Below are positions 21,215-34,133 of a DNA stretch of 64,000 nucleotides, piece after piece (the stretch's first letter is position 1; each line of letters begins with the position of its first letter). Source of the DNA: Trichosphaerium sp. ATCC 40318 (lineage: Eukaryota > Discosea > Flabellinia > Trichosidae); assembly GCA_038496445.1 (NCBI GenBank), contig JALMLS010000255.1:186001-250000 (forward strand). Direction: 5' to 3'. The notes beneath the pieces are model-generated. The model searched no databases. It was not told the DNA's origin and saw nothing but the letters and a program-made list of their open reading frames with translations. A program made the translations under genes and the position numbers.

Positions 21215-24200
21215 TTAATCGTCGGCATACCCCAAGTCCTCATTGTTATCTTCACATGGCTTATCAACCACGTCGTCATACCCCAAATCCTCGTTATTAT
21301 TTTCACGTGGCAAGTCAGATGACGAATTCAGCTCTAAGAAAGCATAAGCATTTTCGTTTTGCAGAATAGCGTTCATATTTACCTTGTCCCAGTCTCGTGA
21401 GTTCATCGTGTACATCTTGTATGGTGGGCCTCTCTTCAGGAGAGTTGCTTGTACACTTGATGACCAAAGACTTCCAAACAGTATTATCACTTTTGCCAAG
21501 GTGTTCTTCCACCCACTTGCTATTATTTTTCAAGTACATGGCTTGCTTATAGGCATTGATGTTTTTTCTCACCAATGAATCCTTTGTCTCAAGCTGAAGG
21601 CTACGATTCAGGTGAGAAACTCGATCAATATTGAAATAATTCCTATTCCGAAAAAAGCGTACATGATTAAACCGAGGGAGTACACATCAGCTGGTTTATC
21701 ATACACACTCTCAGTCAGTACTTCTAATGCCATATATTGTACTGCGCCGGGGATACCACTACACACTTCTGAACCCTCACCTGTGCCCATGTAAGCAACA
21801 GTAGACAGAAACAAGTTTAACTTACCCAAAAGCTTACTAACACCAAAATCTCCAAGTTTGGTTGCACCCTCCTGTGTCAAAAAAATATTGCCTATAAGGT
21901 TTGATAAGGTAATATGAGTGGCGAATGACAAATGGGTACCTGGATGTAAGTCTCTATGAACAAGATTTTTACCATGCAAATACGACAAAGCACTTGATAT
22001 TTCTATCCCAATCCGGAATTGATCGCTCCTAGGCAAAAGTACAGGATTTCTCTTGCTCTTTTTCAGCAGTCCTTCTAGAGTGCCGCCACCACAGTACTAT
22101 TTGTGTGTCAATAAATATGCACGTGTGCGAGAAAGTAAGTATTCAAAAACTCACTTCAAAGACAAGGCAAGGTATGTTGTTGATTGACGTCTTGCACACT
22201 CCCATCAGCAAGGCGATGTTACTGTGCCTTAAATCTCTAACTGCTTCAAGTTCAGCTATTTGTCATGGTGTTAGGCGATAATGACTTTAAAAGAAAAGGG
22301 TGTCAGTCTTACCCATTATTGCTTTGTCAATATTTTGTCCTTGCTTGGCGTTGTTTATACACTTGCATGCAACACTGCTACCATAGTACTGGCATTTGTA
22401 TACAGCACCATAATGTCCCTGTATGATGTAAGTAAACAGTTTTTGAGGAAGAGCAGTGTCCAGTAGTACATGACCTATCGGGACCCATGGTCCTTCCAAT
22501 GCATCTTTCTCAATGAGCATGTTTCCAATACTATAGTGAAGGCGCTCTTTTGAAGTCGGCTGGTTAGAACGTCGAACTTTAACTGTTTCGCCTTGTTCTA
22601 ACTTGGACAAATCTACAACACAAACGTTGATTATACACTTTCTTTTGGTGTGCTAGCAAGTACCTTGTTTGGTTAGAGGAGAGGATACCCGGCTATTATC
22701 CGAGTAACACAATCTGACAGCGCCAGGTATGGCGTATTTAACACGGATTCTTTCACATAGGGTGCCATGTGTTATTTCATCTTCTGCAACCGTAACTGAC
22801 TCTTTTCTTTCGTGATACTCGCAATTAATGGTGATGTAAGACGCTGTAATAAGCGTCTGTCAGTGGTTTTGTTTTGTTTGTTTTGCGTACTGATGCCATA
22901 GTAAGAGAAAGAACTTTCCGTTTTTTTGAGGGCATCAAGAACATCAACAGTTGACGGTCTTTGAGATGCTGATTTCCAACAGCTAGATATGAGTGCAGCT
23001 ATGTCTTCTGGCGTACTATCTGGAATCGAAGGACGCTCCTGGTCCAGTATGATGCGGTTCTACCATGCATCAGCTACAAAATGGAGAAATACTAGTTAAG
23101 CACGTTGCTTAGCTGAGCTTACAACTAGTAATTGTTGATCTTGATCGCTCTTGTCTAGTCCAAATTTGTACGGTTTTGTGCCATTACTACCACGTGTAAG
23201 CATATTTATATTTTATGAATAAATCACGTGCCACAAAGCCCATAAACACATACCAAAGCCATAAACGTTGACTCTAATTAGTGTTATTAATGGCTTAGTT
23301 TGAAGGGTGAAAAGAAAAAGAAACCTATTATTGCACTGTGTCACATCTCTTTCAAGTATCTCTGGAGCGCAATACATGAACTCATTTTCTATTTTCTCAT
23401 CCATGTCTTTCGTGAAAGGAGCCCCAGACAACACAATTGTATCCTCAAGTCCACCAATTTTAACCAAAGCAGTAGTTTCTTTTGTTGATGTGATCTGTAA
23501 GATATTATTTAATCACTACAACACAAGATTTCTGTACGCACGTGGATGTTATCTGCTTTGAAAAAAGGGAATACAACTCTCGGAGAGTGTTGTGCAAGAT
23601 CATCTAGAGCTTCTATGATTTGTAATGCAATCCTAAAGCGCAGTGCACCTGTAAAATCGGTACTCGCTTGCTAAGTAAACCCATGAGAACAAGACAAAAA
23701 GAGGCAAGTACTTTTAGCTGTGTGCCCAAGTTATATTCAGCTCGATCAAAAACGAGTCCTTTGTGACTTAATTTAGGCATATAGACAACGCCCTTGTACT
23801 CTGAGTAATAATCAGCGGTGAAATAATGACTTATGATATAATTCCACATTGCATATTGTATCCACGAGGCTCTCATTTTCGCTAGAACAAGACCAGTAGT
23901 CTGAGCAACGTTCAAAAGAGTGCCATCCAGAAACCTACATAAAATAAGTCATAAACAACACATATTCCTTAAAAAGTATGTCACGTGACTGTACATCAGG
24001 CGCAATGCGCTGCAGTGAATAAGCTTTAGTTTTGATCGTGCATGTACCTAAAAATCCAGTTAAAACAATATAAACAGGTAAACTGTGATTCCTCACCATC
24101 TTTCCTTGTACGCCATACATCGTGTAAGTCCCATTGAATCTTATCTGACGTGTTTCTGTCAAAAATGACAACATAACGCTTTATAGGATTTGTGCGAAGA

Positions 24201-26274
24201 GTGGCTTCAATGACATGGATAACGAATAAAAAAAAATTATCCTGTATGTCATCTTCATGGTATATGATCGCTGTTACCTCCAGGTGAGTTCTGTCAGGAC
24301 TTAGTTTAATTACAATCTCTTCACCAAGCTGTGGCATAAAAAATAAGGCACCAAACTGCCATATTGAACGAAGTACAACATCAGAACGCTTTAGCACTCC
24401 AAGTGTTATGTAATGTAGTTCTAGAGAAGGTAGCCCTATGCCTTCAAAAACCCAAGTCCTTCCAGCAACTAATCGATCCGGTTTTGAAGCACTCCTTCGA
24501 AGTTCGTTTTCTTCCAGTTGAGAATGCTCACGCTCAGGCGCCACAGGTATCATAAAAGGTAAAAACAAGTATTTCAACGGTTTCCCTTGTACTATTCCAT
24601 CAGATGTAAGTATCAATCCGCGTCGTCTATGCCATCATCAATCAACAAAATGAAACCGAATGATAAAAACCGTACTCAAGTATTTCTATGACCATTTTAA
24701 CCAAAACAGGACATATAGGATCTGCGTGTGTAATTTTTTGAAAGTGAGCTAATAAAGAAGGCATGGATAACACTGTCAAGTCGTCCATTATTGTCATCAA
24801 ATGCCTAACCACTGGGAATAGAATTTTTGGCGATAAAACAATGTGATCATGATTCCTTGACAATGTGATAAATCCTAATTTTTTAAGCTCGTAAGCTATC
24901 CTATGTTATGCCATTTAGATTTAATATCTTAGTATGTTGTCTTTTCTCACTCGATTTCATGTCTTCCACGGACGCCCAGCCTATTTAAAAAGGCCTCAAG
25001 CTCTATACTTGGACCTTCATTTCTTATTTTTAGTACTTTTGGAACAAGTTCCAATACAGCTATCGAAATCCCACAATTGTCCATGTAATCCCTACGACCA
25101 CTCAACGCTGCATCAACAAGCGCTGCTCTAAACATTTCCCTATGTTTAAAAAACCTGTCGGTACCTTTATCGAGTAAGTCACGTGATCATGACCTTTTTT
25201 TAAAGTAATAAAAATATGTGTACTAATGATGTGAGGGTTTGGTAATCCAAGGTCCAGCAGTACATCTCGTAAGTGTTCAGTAATCTCCTTTGAAGTTGGC
25301 GCTCTTCTAAAAAAAGTGCTATGCGATTTTTTGCAACAACAAAGAATCCTAGCGTGACTACTATGATTTCTAAAGCTATTTTAACAACGTAAATAGCAAA
25401 CATTAACCGATGTACCTAATAACACCCAAATATGTCGCAATTTTCTCCTGAAGTGAAGTGTCTATGTGTTGAGGTAAAAGAAACAGGAAAACAGCGTATT
25501 CCGCTAGAAGGAGGCTCAAATTGTACAAAATGTTATCTGTTACTATATTGGTTTCGAAACTGACCTAAATTAGATCAAAAACCGCTTGCATACATCTCAA
25601 CGCGTACAGCATCCTTTGTAGGACCTTGTACTTCTAAAGTAAACTCGTTTTCATGTACAGCTGGCGCGCCCAAGTATTTTCCCCACGTGATAGCTTCCTA
25701 AATACAAATAATTGTGTATTATCGTGTAATGACCTCATATACCTTCTCTTCAACTTGTACTATCACCAATCTCCAATTTATGGCATGTGGATGCGCAGTC
25801 ATGAGCCTGGATAAAATATTACGCGGCTAACGCATAAAAAACAGCACGTGGCTTAACATGAATTCTCTTTATATTCATCATAAGCCACAGCGTCCACAAA
25901 TACCTTCTTTTGCGATAAATACCGTTGCACTACGGGCTTGGATGCGCTGGTGCACTTTTACAGCTGAAGGAAAAACACAGCAAGCAGTGAAAGGTTAATT
26001 TGATAGCGCTGACAATGAAGTTCACCTGACGATCGTACCAGTGCCTTAATTCATCGAGAAACTCACCTAAAGATCCCGAAGGCTTTTGCAACCAAAATAG
26101 AGAAAAAACTTAGGAGTTTTTCAAAGTACGTTTACTGAAATAAGAAGCCCAAACCCCTTGTTTAACCAATCTAGACAAAATGAGAGTCTAACAGTGGTTA
26201 GCAGAAAAGGTTGGGTAGTTTGCTTAAAAGCTACTTGGGTATTCACGTAACCAATGCCCGACTTGATTGTACAT
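21215..26274 (-). CDS. Large signalling protein: COR-like region, pseudokinase, then TKL-type kinase
   Basis: Read N to C. An unassigned N-terminus (from the ATG at 26274; WLQKPSGSLGEFLDELRHWYDRQ, WGKYLGAPAVHENEFTLEV) is followed by a region resembling the ROCO COR domain: ELKKLGFI...IVLSPKILFPVVRHLMT, then WVFEGIGLPSLELHYITLGVL...WQFGALF (24026-24900). Next is a pseudokinase (about 22920-23620): HRD is replaced in VVFPFFKADNI and DFG in VKIGGLEDT, while YCAPEI and VNVYGFGMCLW remain. A beta-grasp-like linker leads into a kinase with a Gly loop IIQGHYGAVYKC, VACK lysine, HRDLHPGN, GDFGVSK, YMALEVL instead of APE, and ADVYSLGLIMY. The C-terminus is acidic with a repeated NNEDLGY motif (about 21218-21300). 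No Roc GTPase P-loop was found. The COR call is moderate; the two kinase domains are clear. Continuity was followed exon by exon, but exon joints near 22890, 25200 and 26130 are tentative. Confidence 0.6.
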
Positions 26275-26285
26275 AACAACAAATA

Positions 26286-27804
26286 ATGAACGCCTTCAAC
26301 AACTTCATACCTATCGCTGTAAGTAATACACTACAGGATCTGCCACATACCTTGAAAAAGGGGAGGGAGAGATCGAAGATAGCTTTGAAGCAAGCTGCCA
26401 ACAACATCTCATCGCACTTTGAACAAGACACGACATGGATTGATGATGCAAGTGTGGGCATTGAGTCCTTACTAGGACATCCAACCCCAGCTACTGGGTT
26501 GCAACAGAAAGACTTTACGTACGATATCTATTGGCAAGCAATGTTCACAGGTCTCTTTTATGTAGATTTATTCAACAAACCACACAGGAACTAACAGACG
26601 AAAATAATACTCTCACGTTTACTGCATATGCTCCGAAAGTATTCAATCGTATCAGGAACATGTCTGGCATAAGCTTACAGTCCTTTAAAGAATCACTAGG
26701 ATTAAACAATTTAAGACCAACTAAGGTACTAGATTGGAAGTTTGACACGTGATATTAACACACAAATAGAATAATCAAGGCAAGAGCGGTGCAAACATGG
26801 CTTTTTCTGCAGACCACACCATGATACTCAAGACTGTATCAAATGTATGTAGAAGCGTATAGCTTCCTTGCTCAATACACTGTAGGCTGAGAGTGACTTA
26901 CTGCTTCAACTGCTACCTTCGTATGTATCCCATTGTTCTCTCAACCCAGACACGCTTCTTCCCAAGTTTTACGGACTGTTTGCAATCAATAGATCTGGTA
27001 TTGGATCCTCAACTACTCGATTTGTTGTAACGAACAATGTATACTCAAGGTACATAAAGTCGGATTTATACATATTGACCGTTAAAAGCGCTACCCACTT
27101 CAACCCTGCTGAAAAGTACGACTTGAAAGGCTCAACTTATGGTACAACTCCGCGTTTGTACCTTATATCTAACGCCTGAAAAAGGGAGAACAGCAACAGA
27201 AGATGATGACTCAAGGACAGCACCAACACTAAAAGATGTAGACTTTATAAACAAGAATAAGAAAATCTTTTTACCTTCGTCATTGCAAGCAAAGATGGAA
27301 TCACAACTATACATAGACTGTCAGTTTCTACAGTCTAACAACCTCATGGATTACAGCTTGCTTGTTGGGGTACATAGTCCACGACTTACAAATTTCTGAT
27401 TAAATTAGATCGACTACGTTACCACTGTTGGACCTTCAGGGCAATCACACGTAGCATTACCGCGAACTAGAGAAGGAGCATCTTGTTGGCGCTTGTGTGA
27501 TGGCTGTACGTTTCAGTTTACGTAGTTATTAAACTAATAACCGACACAAGGCGTGTGTAGTTGGAACGGTGATGAAAAAAGGACTGAATACGTCTCTTTT
27601 GGCATAATTGATATTTTATGCGAGTTTGGCAAATTAAAGCGCGCTGAAAGTTTCTTCAAAGGACTTTCACGCGTAGGAGGACATTCTGCAGTTGATGCAT
27701 CTTCGTATGCTAACCGATTTTACAAATTTATTACAGGCGCTGTTACAGCGCAAGAGAACGCGCCAACTGCGCCTAAGCACTCTATAAATCCGTTTTTAGT
27801 GTAA
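26286..27804 (+). CDS. Phosphatidylinositol-phosphate kinase (PIP4K/PIP5K family)
   Basis: Makes PtdIns(4,5)P2 or a related bisphosphate at membranes. After an N-terminal segment from 26286, motifs appear in family order. These are FTAYAPKVFNRIRNMSGIS, then the nucleotide-binding QGKSGANMAFSADHTMILKTVSN (G-K-S-G loop and catalytic Lys), LLPSYVSHCSLNPDTLLPKFYGLF, RFVVTNNVYS, YDLKGSTYG, LKDVDFI, CQFLQSNNLMDYSLLVG (the M-D-Y-S-L-L signature) and YVSFGIIDILCEFGKLKRAESFFK with SAVDASSYANRFYKFI. It is compact (about 420 residues) without N-terminal MORN or other modules. The YDLKGS Asp/Lys and MDYSLL are intact, so it should be active. The choice between type I and type II cannot be made without aligning the activation loop. 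At least six introns. Its start is 12 bp from the oppositely oriented start at 26274. Confidence 0.82.
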
Positions 27805-28057
27805 ATAACTGCAAATCAATTGTGTGTAAATAAGAATAAACTACCAGTTATCTACTAAACGCTGTCGTTGACGAAACAGTAACGTGACGCTGCAGTGAGC
27901 AAACCGGAAAGTATGTACTAGGGTTTTGCCAAACTAGGAAAGCGCTAGTCCAACATCATTAGCCTAGGCCAGCTCAGCCTCTACGTGTACGTTAAAACTA
28001 CAACCGTGCCTTAACTTTAACAAGTCTGCGTTTGGGCGAAGTTTGTTATAACCAACA

Positions 28058-29179
28058 ATGTCAAAGGTAAACAGCAATTAATCTTAAAACCAACTAATTA
28101 AACGCTACAGATCAGAGTACACGCTACCCAAGACGGAGCCACAAAAACCATTGAGCTTGACCGTCACAACGTAAGATGGAACGACTTACGCTCAAAACTC
28201 GCTCAGAAGTTCAACACAAACTCATTTGCGGCTAAATACCAAGGTCGCAATATTTCTGATGATCAAGCTTTGCAAGTAAGTGTACTAGTATTCCTTGCGC
28301 CGTTTCACCATTGAATCTAACGCGCACGAACCTATAACGCTGGCAGGGCAATTAGCCACGCAGAAAACTTTTTTATTATTATGAATACCTCTTTAACGCC
28401 GTTTAGGTAGCTATCAGAAGCGCAATACAGAGCAAGGCACGTTATCTCGACCTTACCTTGACGGGTTCTAGTGGTGGTGCGTAGTTTACTTGACAAAAAT
28501 CAATTAACGCTGGTTTACTAGCATCTTCCTCAAACAACGCTCAACGCTCTTACAACGCACCTTCAAACAACTCGTACAACGCTCCAGCCAAGAAGGCCGC
28601 ATACAATACCCCAAAAAGAAATACCGCTTCAGCACCTTCCAATGGTGCCAGAAAGAACGCTTCATCCGCAGGTAAGTTGGTGTCAAAATAATTCGGATTT
28701 GGAAAACAAACAAAAAAATTACCTTATCCCTTTGTGTGGTACTAATTCTGGGTGTAGCCTCTTCACCAAAAGGAACTCTCTTTGAGTTTGATGTTCCTGC
28801 TGGTGGCTCTGGAGATCGTGTAATGATCAAGTATGATCAACAACCAGATCATTTTATGTTCAACGCCACAGCATCCAAATACGACACCACTGTTGCTGTT
28901 GTATTAGAAGAAAACAAGTTACAGTTTGTGTGCACATGGTCGTTCCAAGATGGCCCTGTTCTCCGAACAATGCAGGCACGTACCCAGTGGAGAAGGAATT
29001 TCCATTTCGAAAATTTGTTGAAAATGTTTATTATTGCATAAAATGTTCATTATCGCATAAAATGTAATCTTATTATTCTGTAGGCCGCACAAACATTTAA
29101 TATGCCTTTCCCTGTCAGCGCTCCTGCTATTACCGATTGCGGACACGGATCTGTCCGTGTATCTATCCCAGGACGGTAA
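28058..29179 (+). CDS. PB1-domain protein with an unassigned beta-rich C-terminal domain
   Basis: Exon 1 is only MSK, spliced to IRVHATQDGATKTIELDRHNVRWNDLRSKLAQKF...AAKYQGRNISDDQALQ and VAIRSAIQSKARYLDLTLTG. The order (strand with basic residues, W-x-D-L helix, K-Y-x-D-like turn, then I-x-S-K-A-R-Y-L) is that of a PB1 domain, which heterodimerises with another PB1. The first basic residue is R/H rather than a clear Lys, and the acidic OPCA loop is weak (DD in ISDDQA). A low-complexity Ser/Asn/Ala/Lys linker with repeated Y-N-A-P follows (28520-28670). It leads into a C-terminal domain GTLFEFDVPAGGSGDRVMIKYD...VAVVLEENKLQFVCTW, which is beta-sandwich-like but unassigned. The end at 29179 assumes GGTAAAC is not used as a donor. 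Partner unknown. Confidence 0.6.
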
Positions 29180-29399
29180 ACATTCTCTAGTGAGAAGACG
29201 GATTGCCTAAATACAGACTATAGTCTGAAAATTGTAAGCGTCACTAATGTATAGCAATTCCAAAGCGTATGATTTTTTAAATTAGCCAAGTAGCAGGTTT
29301 TTTTCGTGGCCTGTCAGTCACATTTAGTTTGGCCTTAAGGCACGCGTCCGTTGGTAAACCATTTAAAATAACTACAACGTAACAAGCATAACTTCAGTC

Positions 29400-30659
29400 A
29401 TGTCATTGCGTGGACGTACATTGTTTATAACGGTAGGCGTTATTTTCCCATCCTTTTTAAGTGTCACAGGGCGGCTCTCGTGGCATAGGTAAAGCGATTG
29501 GTATACGCGCTGCGAAAGACGGTGCAAATGTTGTAATAGTGGCTAAAACTGTTAAACCGCACCCAAAGTACGTCACGCGCCGAAAAATAGATAAACAAAG
29601 GCTTACAGCACTTTAGATTGCCTGGAACTATTTACACAGCTGCCAAAGAGATTGAAGAAGCCGGAGGACAAGCGCTAGCCGTACAAGTACGCGTTGCGCG
29701 ATTTCTGCCAATCATTAACATTTTAATTAGGCCGACATTAGGTTCTACGATCAAATTGAAGCTGCTGTAGACAAGGCTGTTAGGAAGTTTGGAGGAATCG
29801 ACATAGTCATAAACAACGCCTCTGCTATCAGCCTAACAGGCACACTCGCAACCACTCCAAAACGGTAAGCAGTGACGTTTCGTGATTTGTATTGATAGCC
29901 CGTTTCTTCATAGCTATGATCTCATGAACCAAGTCAATGCACGTGGTACTTTTATGACGAGTAAGGCATGTCTCCCATATCTCCTCAAATCAAAGAATCC
30001 ACACATCTTGGCAATGTCCCCACCATTAGATATGAACCCTATTTGGTTCAAAAATCACACCGCCTACACCATCGCAAAGGTGCGTCCTTGAACTCTTATC
30101 TTTTTTGTTTTCAAGTCTAATTTATCGTGTAGTACGGTATGAGCATGTGCGTCTTGGGGATGGCTGCTGAATTCAAAAGCGACGGTGTCGCTGTAAAGTA
30201 TGGTTTTTGTTTTCGTTTCTCTTAGTAGGCTATCTAATGATTTTCCCTTTAGTGCTTTGTGGCCACGTACTACCATAGCTACTGCTGCTGTTGTACGTAA
30301 TTTTTTATTCTTGGCCTGTGTTTACTTACCGTAAATCTTAGCAAAATCTGTTGGGCGGAGACTCACTTATATCTAGAAGCAGGTACTTATCACTTTTGCG
30401 ACTAAGTTATTCAACACGCGTTTGTCTAGTTTCTTTTTTTTTTCTTGTTTAGTAACGTTGTCGTAGGACACCTGAGATTTTAGCTGATGCTGCTCACTAT
30501 ATTCTAACGCAACCTTCGTCATTCACTGGAAAGTTTTGCATCGATGACGACATCCTGAAAGGAGCAGGTGTCACCAACTTTGACAAATATCTTGTAGACC
30601 CATCGCAGAAAGACAATTTGGCTCCTGATTTCTTTGTGCCTACCAATGCAAAATTGTAG
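29400..30659 (+). CDS. HSDL2: Hydroxysteroid dehydrogenase-like protein 2 (SDR), peroxisomal
   Basis: A short-chain dehydrogenase/reductase. Motifs in order: MSLRGRTLFITGGSRGIGKAI (T-G-x3-G-x-G cofactor loop), DGANVVIVAK, KEIEEAGGQALAV, DIRFYDQIEAAVDKAV, GGIDIVINNASAI (N-N-A-S), NQVNARGTF, LAMSPP (catalytic Ser), YTIAKYGMSMCVLGMA (Y-x3-K), NALWPRTTI and PSSFTGKFCIDDDIL. This order, especially the W-P block and the LAMSPP/FTGKFCIDDD phrases, matches HSDL2 closely. The protein ends in AKL, a PTS1-type peroxisomal signal. The SCP2 sterol-carrier domain found in animal HSDL2 is absent, as the stop follows about 25 residues after the SDR core. Eight or so introns. The physiological substrate of HSDL2 is unclear; a role in peroxisomal fatty-acid metabolism is an inference. 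Confidence 0.82.
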
Positions 30660-30769
30660 TGTCAACTTGTCGCTGCAAGAACCAATTACAAGCGCTATGT
30701 TCAATCAAACCACGTGGTTTTAACCTCAAATTATTTGATTTATTTCTTTGTTCGATGCCAGCAAGTTTG

Positions 30770-31744
<975 letters not shown>

Positions 31745-31981
31745 GATAAAAGTGACTTCACGAGCGTTTGCTTTGACTGTGGCAAGTTAAAAAAAAAAAG
31801 CCACTTGATGTTCACTGAAACACAACTCGCTACTTTTGACGTCGCTTTTGTGTATCTTGGTTAGTTGACCGGAAACAGCGCTATCCTTATTTGAACATCT
31901 TGGTCATGGAAGTCACATTTTGGCAGTTAGGGATAAATTTATTTTCTATGACACAATTTTTAAAATGAAAGTTTTTGCCTT

Positions 31982-34070
31982 TCACTTTTTCTTTTTCTTA
32001 TCCTTTCGCTTCTCGTCCTTTTTTTTCTTTTTGGTACTCTTCGTTTCTAGAAGGCTACGCGAAGAATTTTTTCTACTTGCGTTAGACATGCGTTTACCAC
32101 TACGCGCAGAACTCCTGGCGCTCGTCATGGAGTCATCGTCTCTCATACTTGAGAAACGTTTGTGACCTTTTGGCGATTTCTTCTTAACCTGTTCGCTTGA
32201 GAACTTTACTGCCCGTAATGCGCCTATAAGAGCTGCGGTCACCTGTTCAGGGTGGTTCGCTACACATTCTTTAAATCGGAGTTCACCTTGAAATGAGTGA
32301 GTATTGCAAAAGCGTACAAATGAACCGCGTACTAGTTGCCATTAGCTCATACAGGGATAGTGCTTTTTCTAACGCCTCTTCTGTTGCTGCACCGCCGACA
32401 TCACCCAGTGTAATTAACCTGCTTGTGACACTATGGTAGGGCGCATTGTGTAAGAAATTGGATTGTAAGCATAAAATGTAACATACCCGACATTGAATTC
32501 GTCGCTGTCGAAAGCGCCGTAAGGGTCAATATCAGATATTGATCTCTTTCTACCAGTAGTTTCAGGCACAACTGTTAACAGTTTGGGCGGTTCTTTGACA
32601 ACAGGCACTTTTAGTTGCGCTTCCGGTTCCGGAAGCATACCATAGCCATTAAGCAATGCATTCTCTTCTACAGTGCCTGCATTTGGCTGTGCATTTTGCG
32701 CAATTGTGTCTAAACGTGTGTTAATTAAGGCATATACTTTGATTCCAACTTTGAGGTGGTGTCCACGTACTTGGATCTATATCTTTTCCTGACCTTTCTT
32801 TCAAAGGGTATCTATACATCCCAGGGAATCTTTGCACAAATGCTTCGAGTGTAGGTACTTGCGGGAATTCCCTCTTGCCAGTGGCGGTTTGCACTATGCT
32901 CCGCAATTAACAAAAGAGTAATTGGACAGTTTTTTTATTAAATACCTGAGAATCCTCCATTTGCCCTAGGAACAACACGTGCGCGGATGATTTCACCTTC
33001 TTGGTCAACATGCACCATTACCTCTCGAAGTGTTAGTGACTTATCAATGATAGTTATTAAAGTACAAAGTAGTGCCCTCGGTTGCCTATCCGCGCTAAAA
33101 AAGTCAATGGTTTTGCGCCTGTTAGAAGAATAAGCGTCTCCTCCTCAGTAAGAAATCCACGAAACCAGCTGAGGAATGATATCAATATCTTAAGAACGGT
33201 AGTTTAATTTGGTACCTTTGTGTGGGCCAAGACTCGGTGTAGGGTGTTGATAGAATATCTTTGTTCTTTTTTATAAATTCAGGTAATGTATCAAAATTGG
33301 GTTCATTGGGCTGTAAGTGCACAGAGAGTTTGCCCATTTCTGATCGCATCAAAAATTTGTTTACAGAGCCTTGTTGTCTCTTGAGCTAATAATATTATAA
33401 GGTCACCGTTGAGAAAAAAATAAGAAAATGAGGCGTACTGCAAAGGCGAAATGACCAGCGTTTGATCTACTAAATCGAGCGATAAAAGTCCCAGGTGGTG
33501 AATGCGTCAATAAGAATGTACATTCATCATGGCTCAAGTACCAATGGAACCATGGTTGTGTGCAGTAGGTGTTCATCTAGGACAATTTAATGGTGAATAA
33601 AGGCAGAAAGATGAAGTGTGCCATACTTTTTCAATACAGCGATTGAACGGTCCATTACCGTCCAAGAACGAAGAAAACATGTACACAGAAACGTATCGAG
33701 CTCGATTATGATCTATTTGTAGAACATTAGTACGTTTAACACGACTTGTGGGTGGGCTTTACCTAAAATCCGACGCAAGTTTTTTACATCTCGTTGGGTA
33801 ACTGTTACATTAATCTTCGCCATCGTTGCTTTAAAAGCCGGTATGAAGTCCTTAAATCGAATGACAGGCACCTGTTAGTAAGGAAACACGTGAGTACTAG
33901 GATAATAATTAACGATTTGCTTTACGTACATTACCAAAGGAGTTATTCCAAAAGTCTATTGCATCTTGATCCCACAAACTTTCAGTATAATCAACTTGGG
34001 CTTCTTGCTCCTGAATATCTCCTATGAAGGCTTTGATTTCAGCTTCGTCATCTCCTAGGAGACTAGCCAT
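31982..34070 (-). CDS. Cbl-like EF-hand/SH2 plus second SH2 domain protein
   Basis: A phosphotyrosine-binding adaptor candidate. The N-terminus (MASLLGDDEAEIKAFIGDI) is followed by a degenerate EF-hand-like segment: DFWNNSFGNVPVIRFKDFIPAF ... RYVSVYMFSSFLDGNGP. Its wording parallels the EF part of the Cbl TKB domain. SH2-1 (about 33370-33560) reads PWFHWYLSHDECTFLL...PPGTFIARFSRSNAGHFAF with the FxxRxS phosphotyrosine-binding Arg present, then VNKFLMRS and FDTLPEFIKKNKDIL. SH2-2 (about 32800-33180) reads WFRGFLTEEETLILLT..PLTFLARIGNRGHYFV, again with FLAR Arg, then IVQTATGKREFP and TLEAFVQRFPGMYRYPLKE. A Ser-rich, very basic C-terminus ends in polylysine (stop at 31982). There is no RING finger, so it is not a complete Cbl ligase. 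Exon joints around 33050-33200 are tentative. Confidence 0.65.
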
Positions 34071-34133
34071 GGATGTTCTAACCCAACGTTAGTTAAGGGC
34101 ACAAAATATGTTGGCGGCTGCTGAGAAAAGCCC

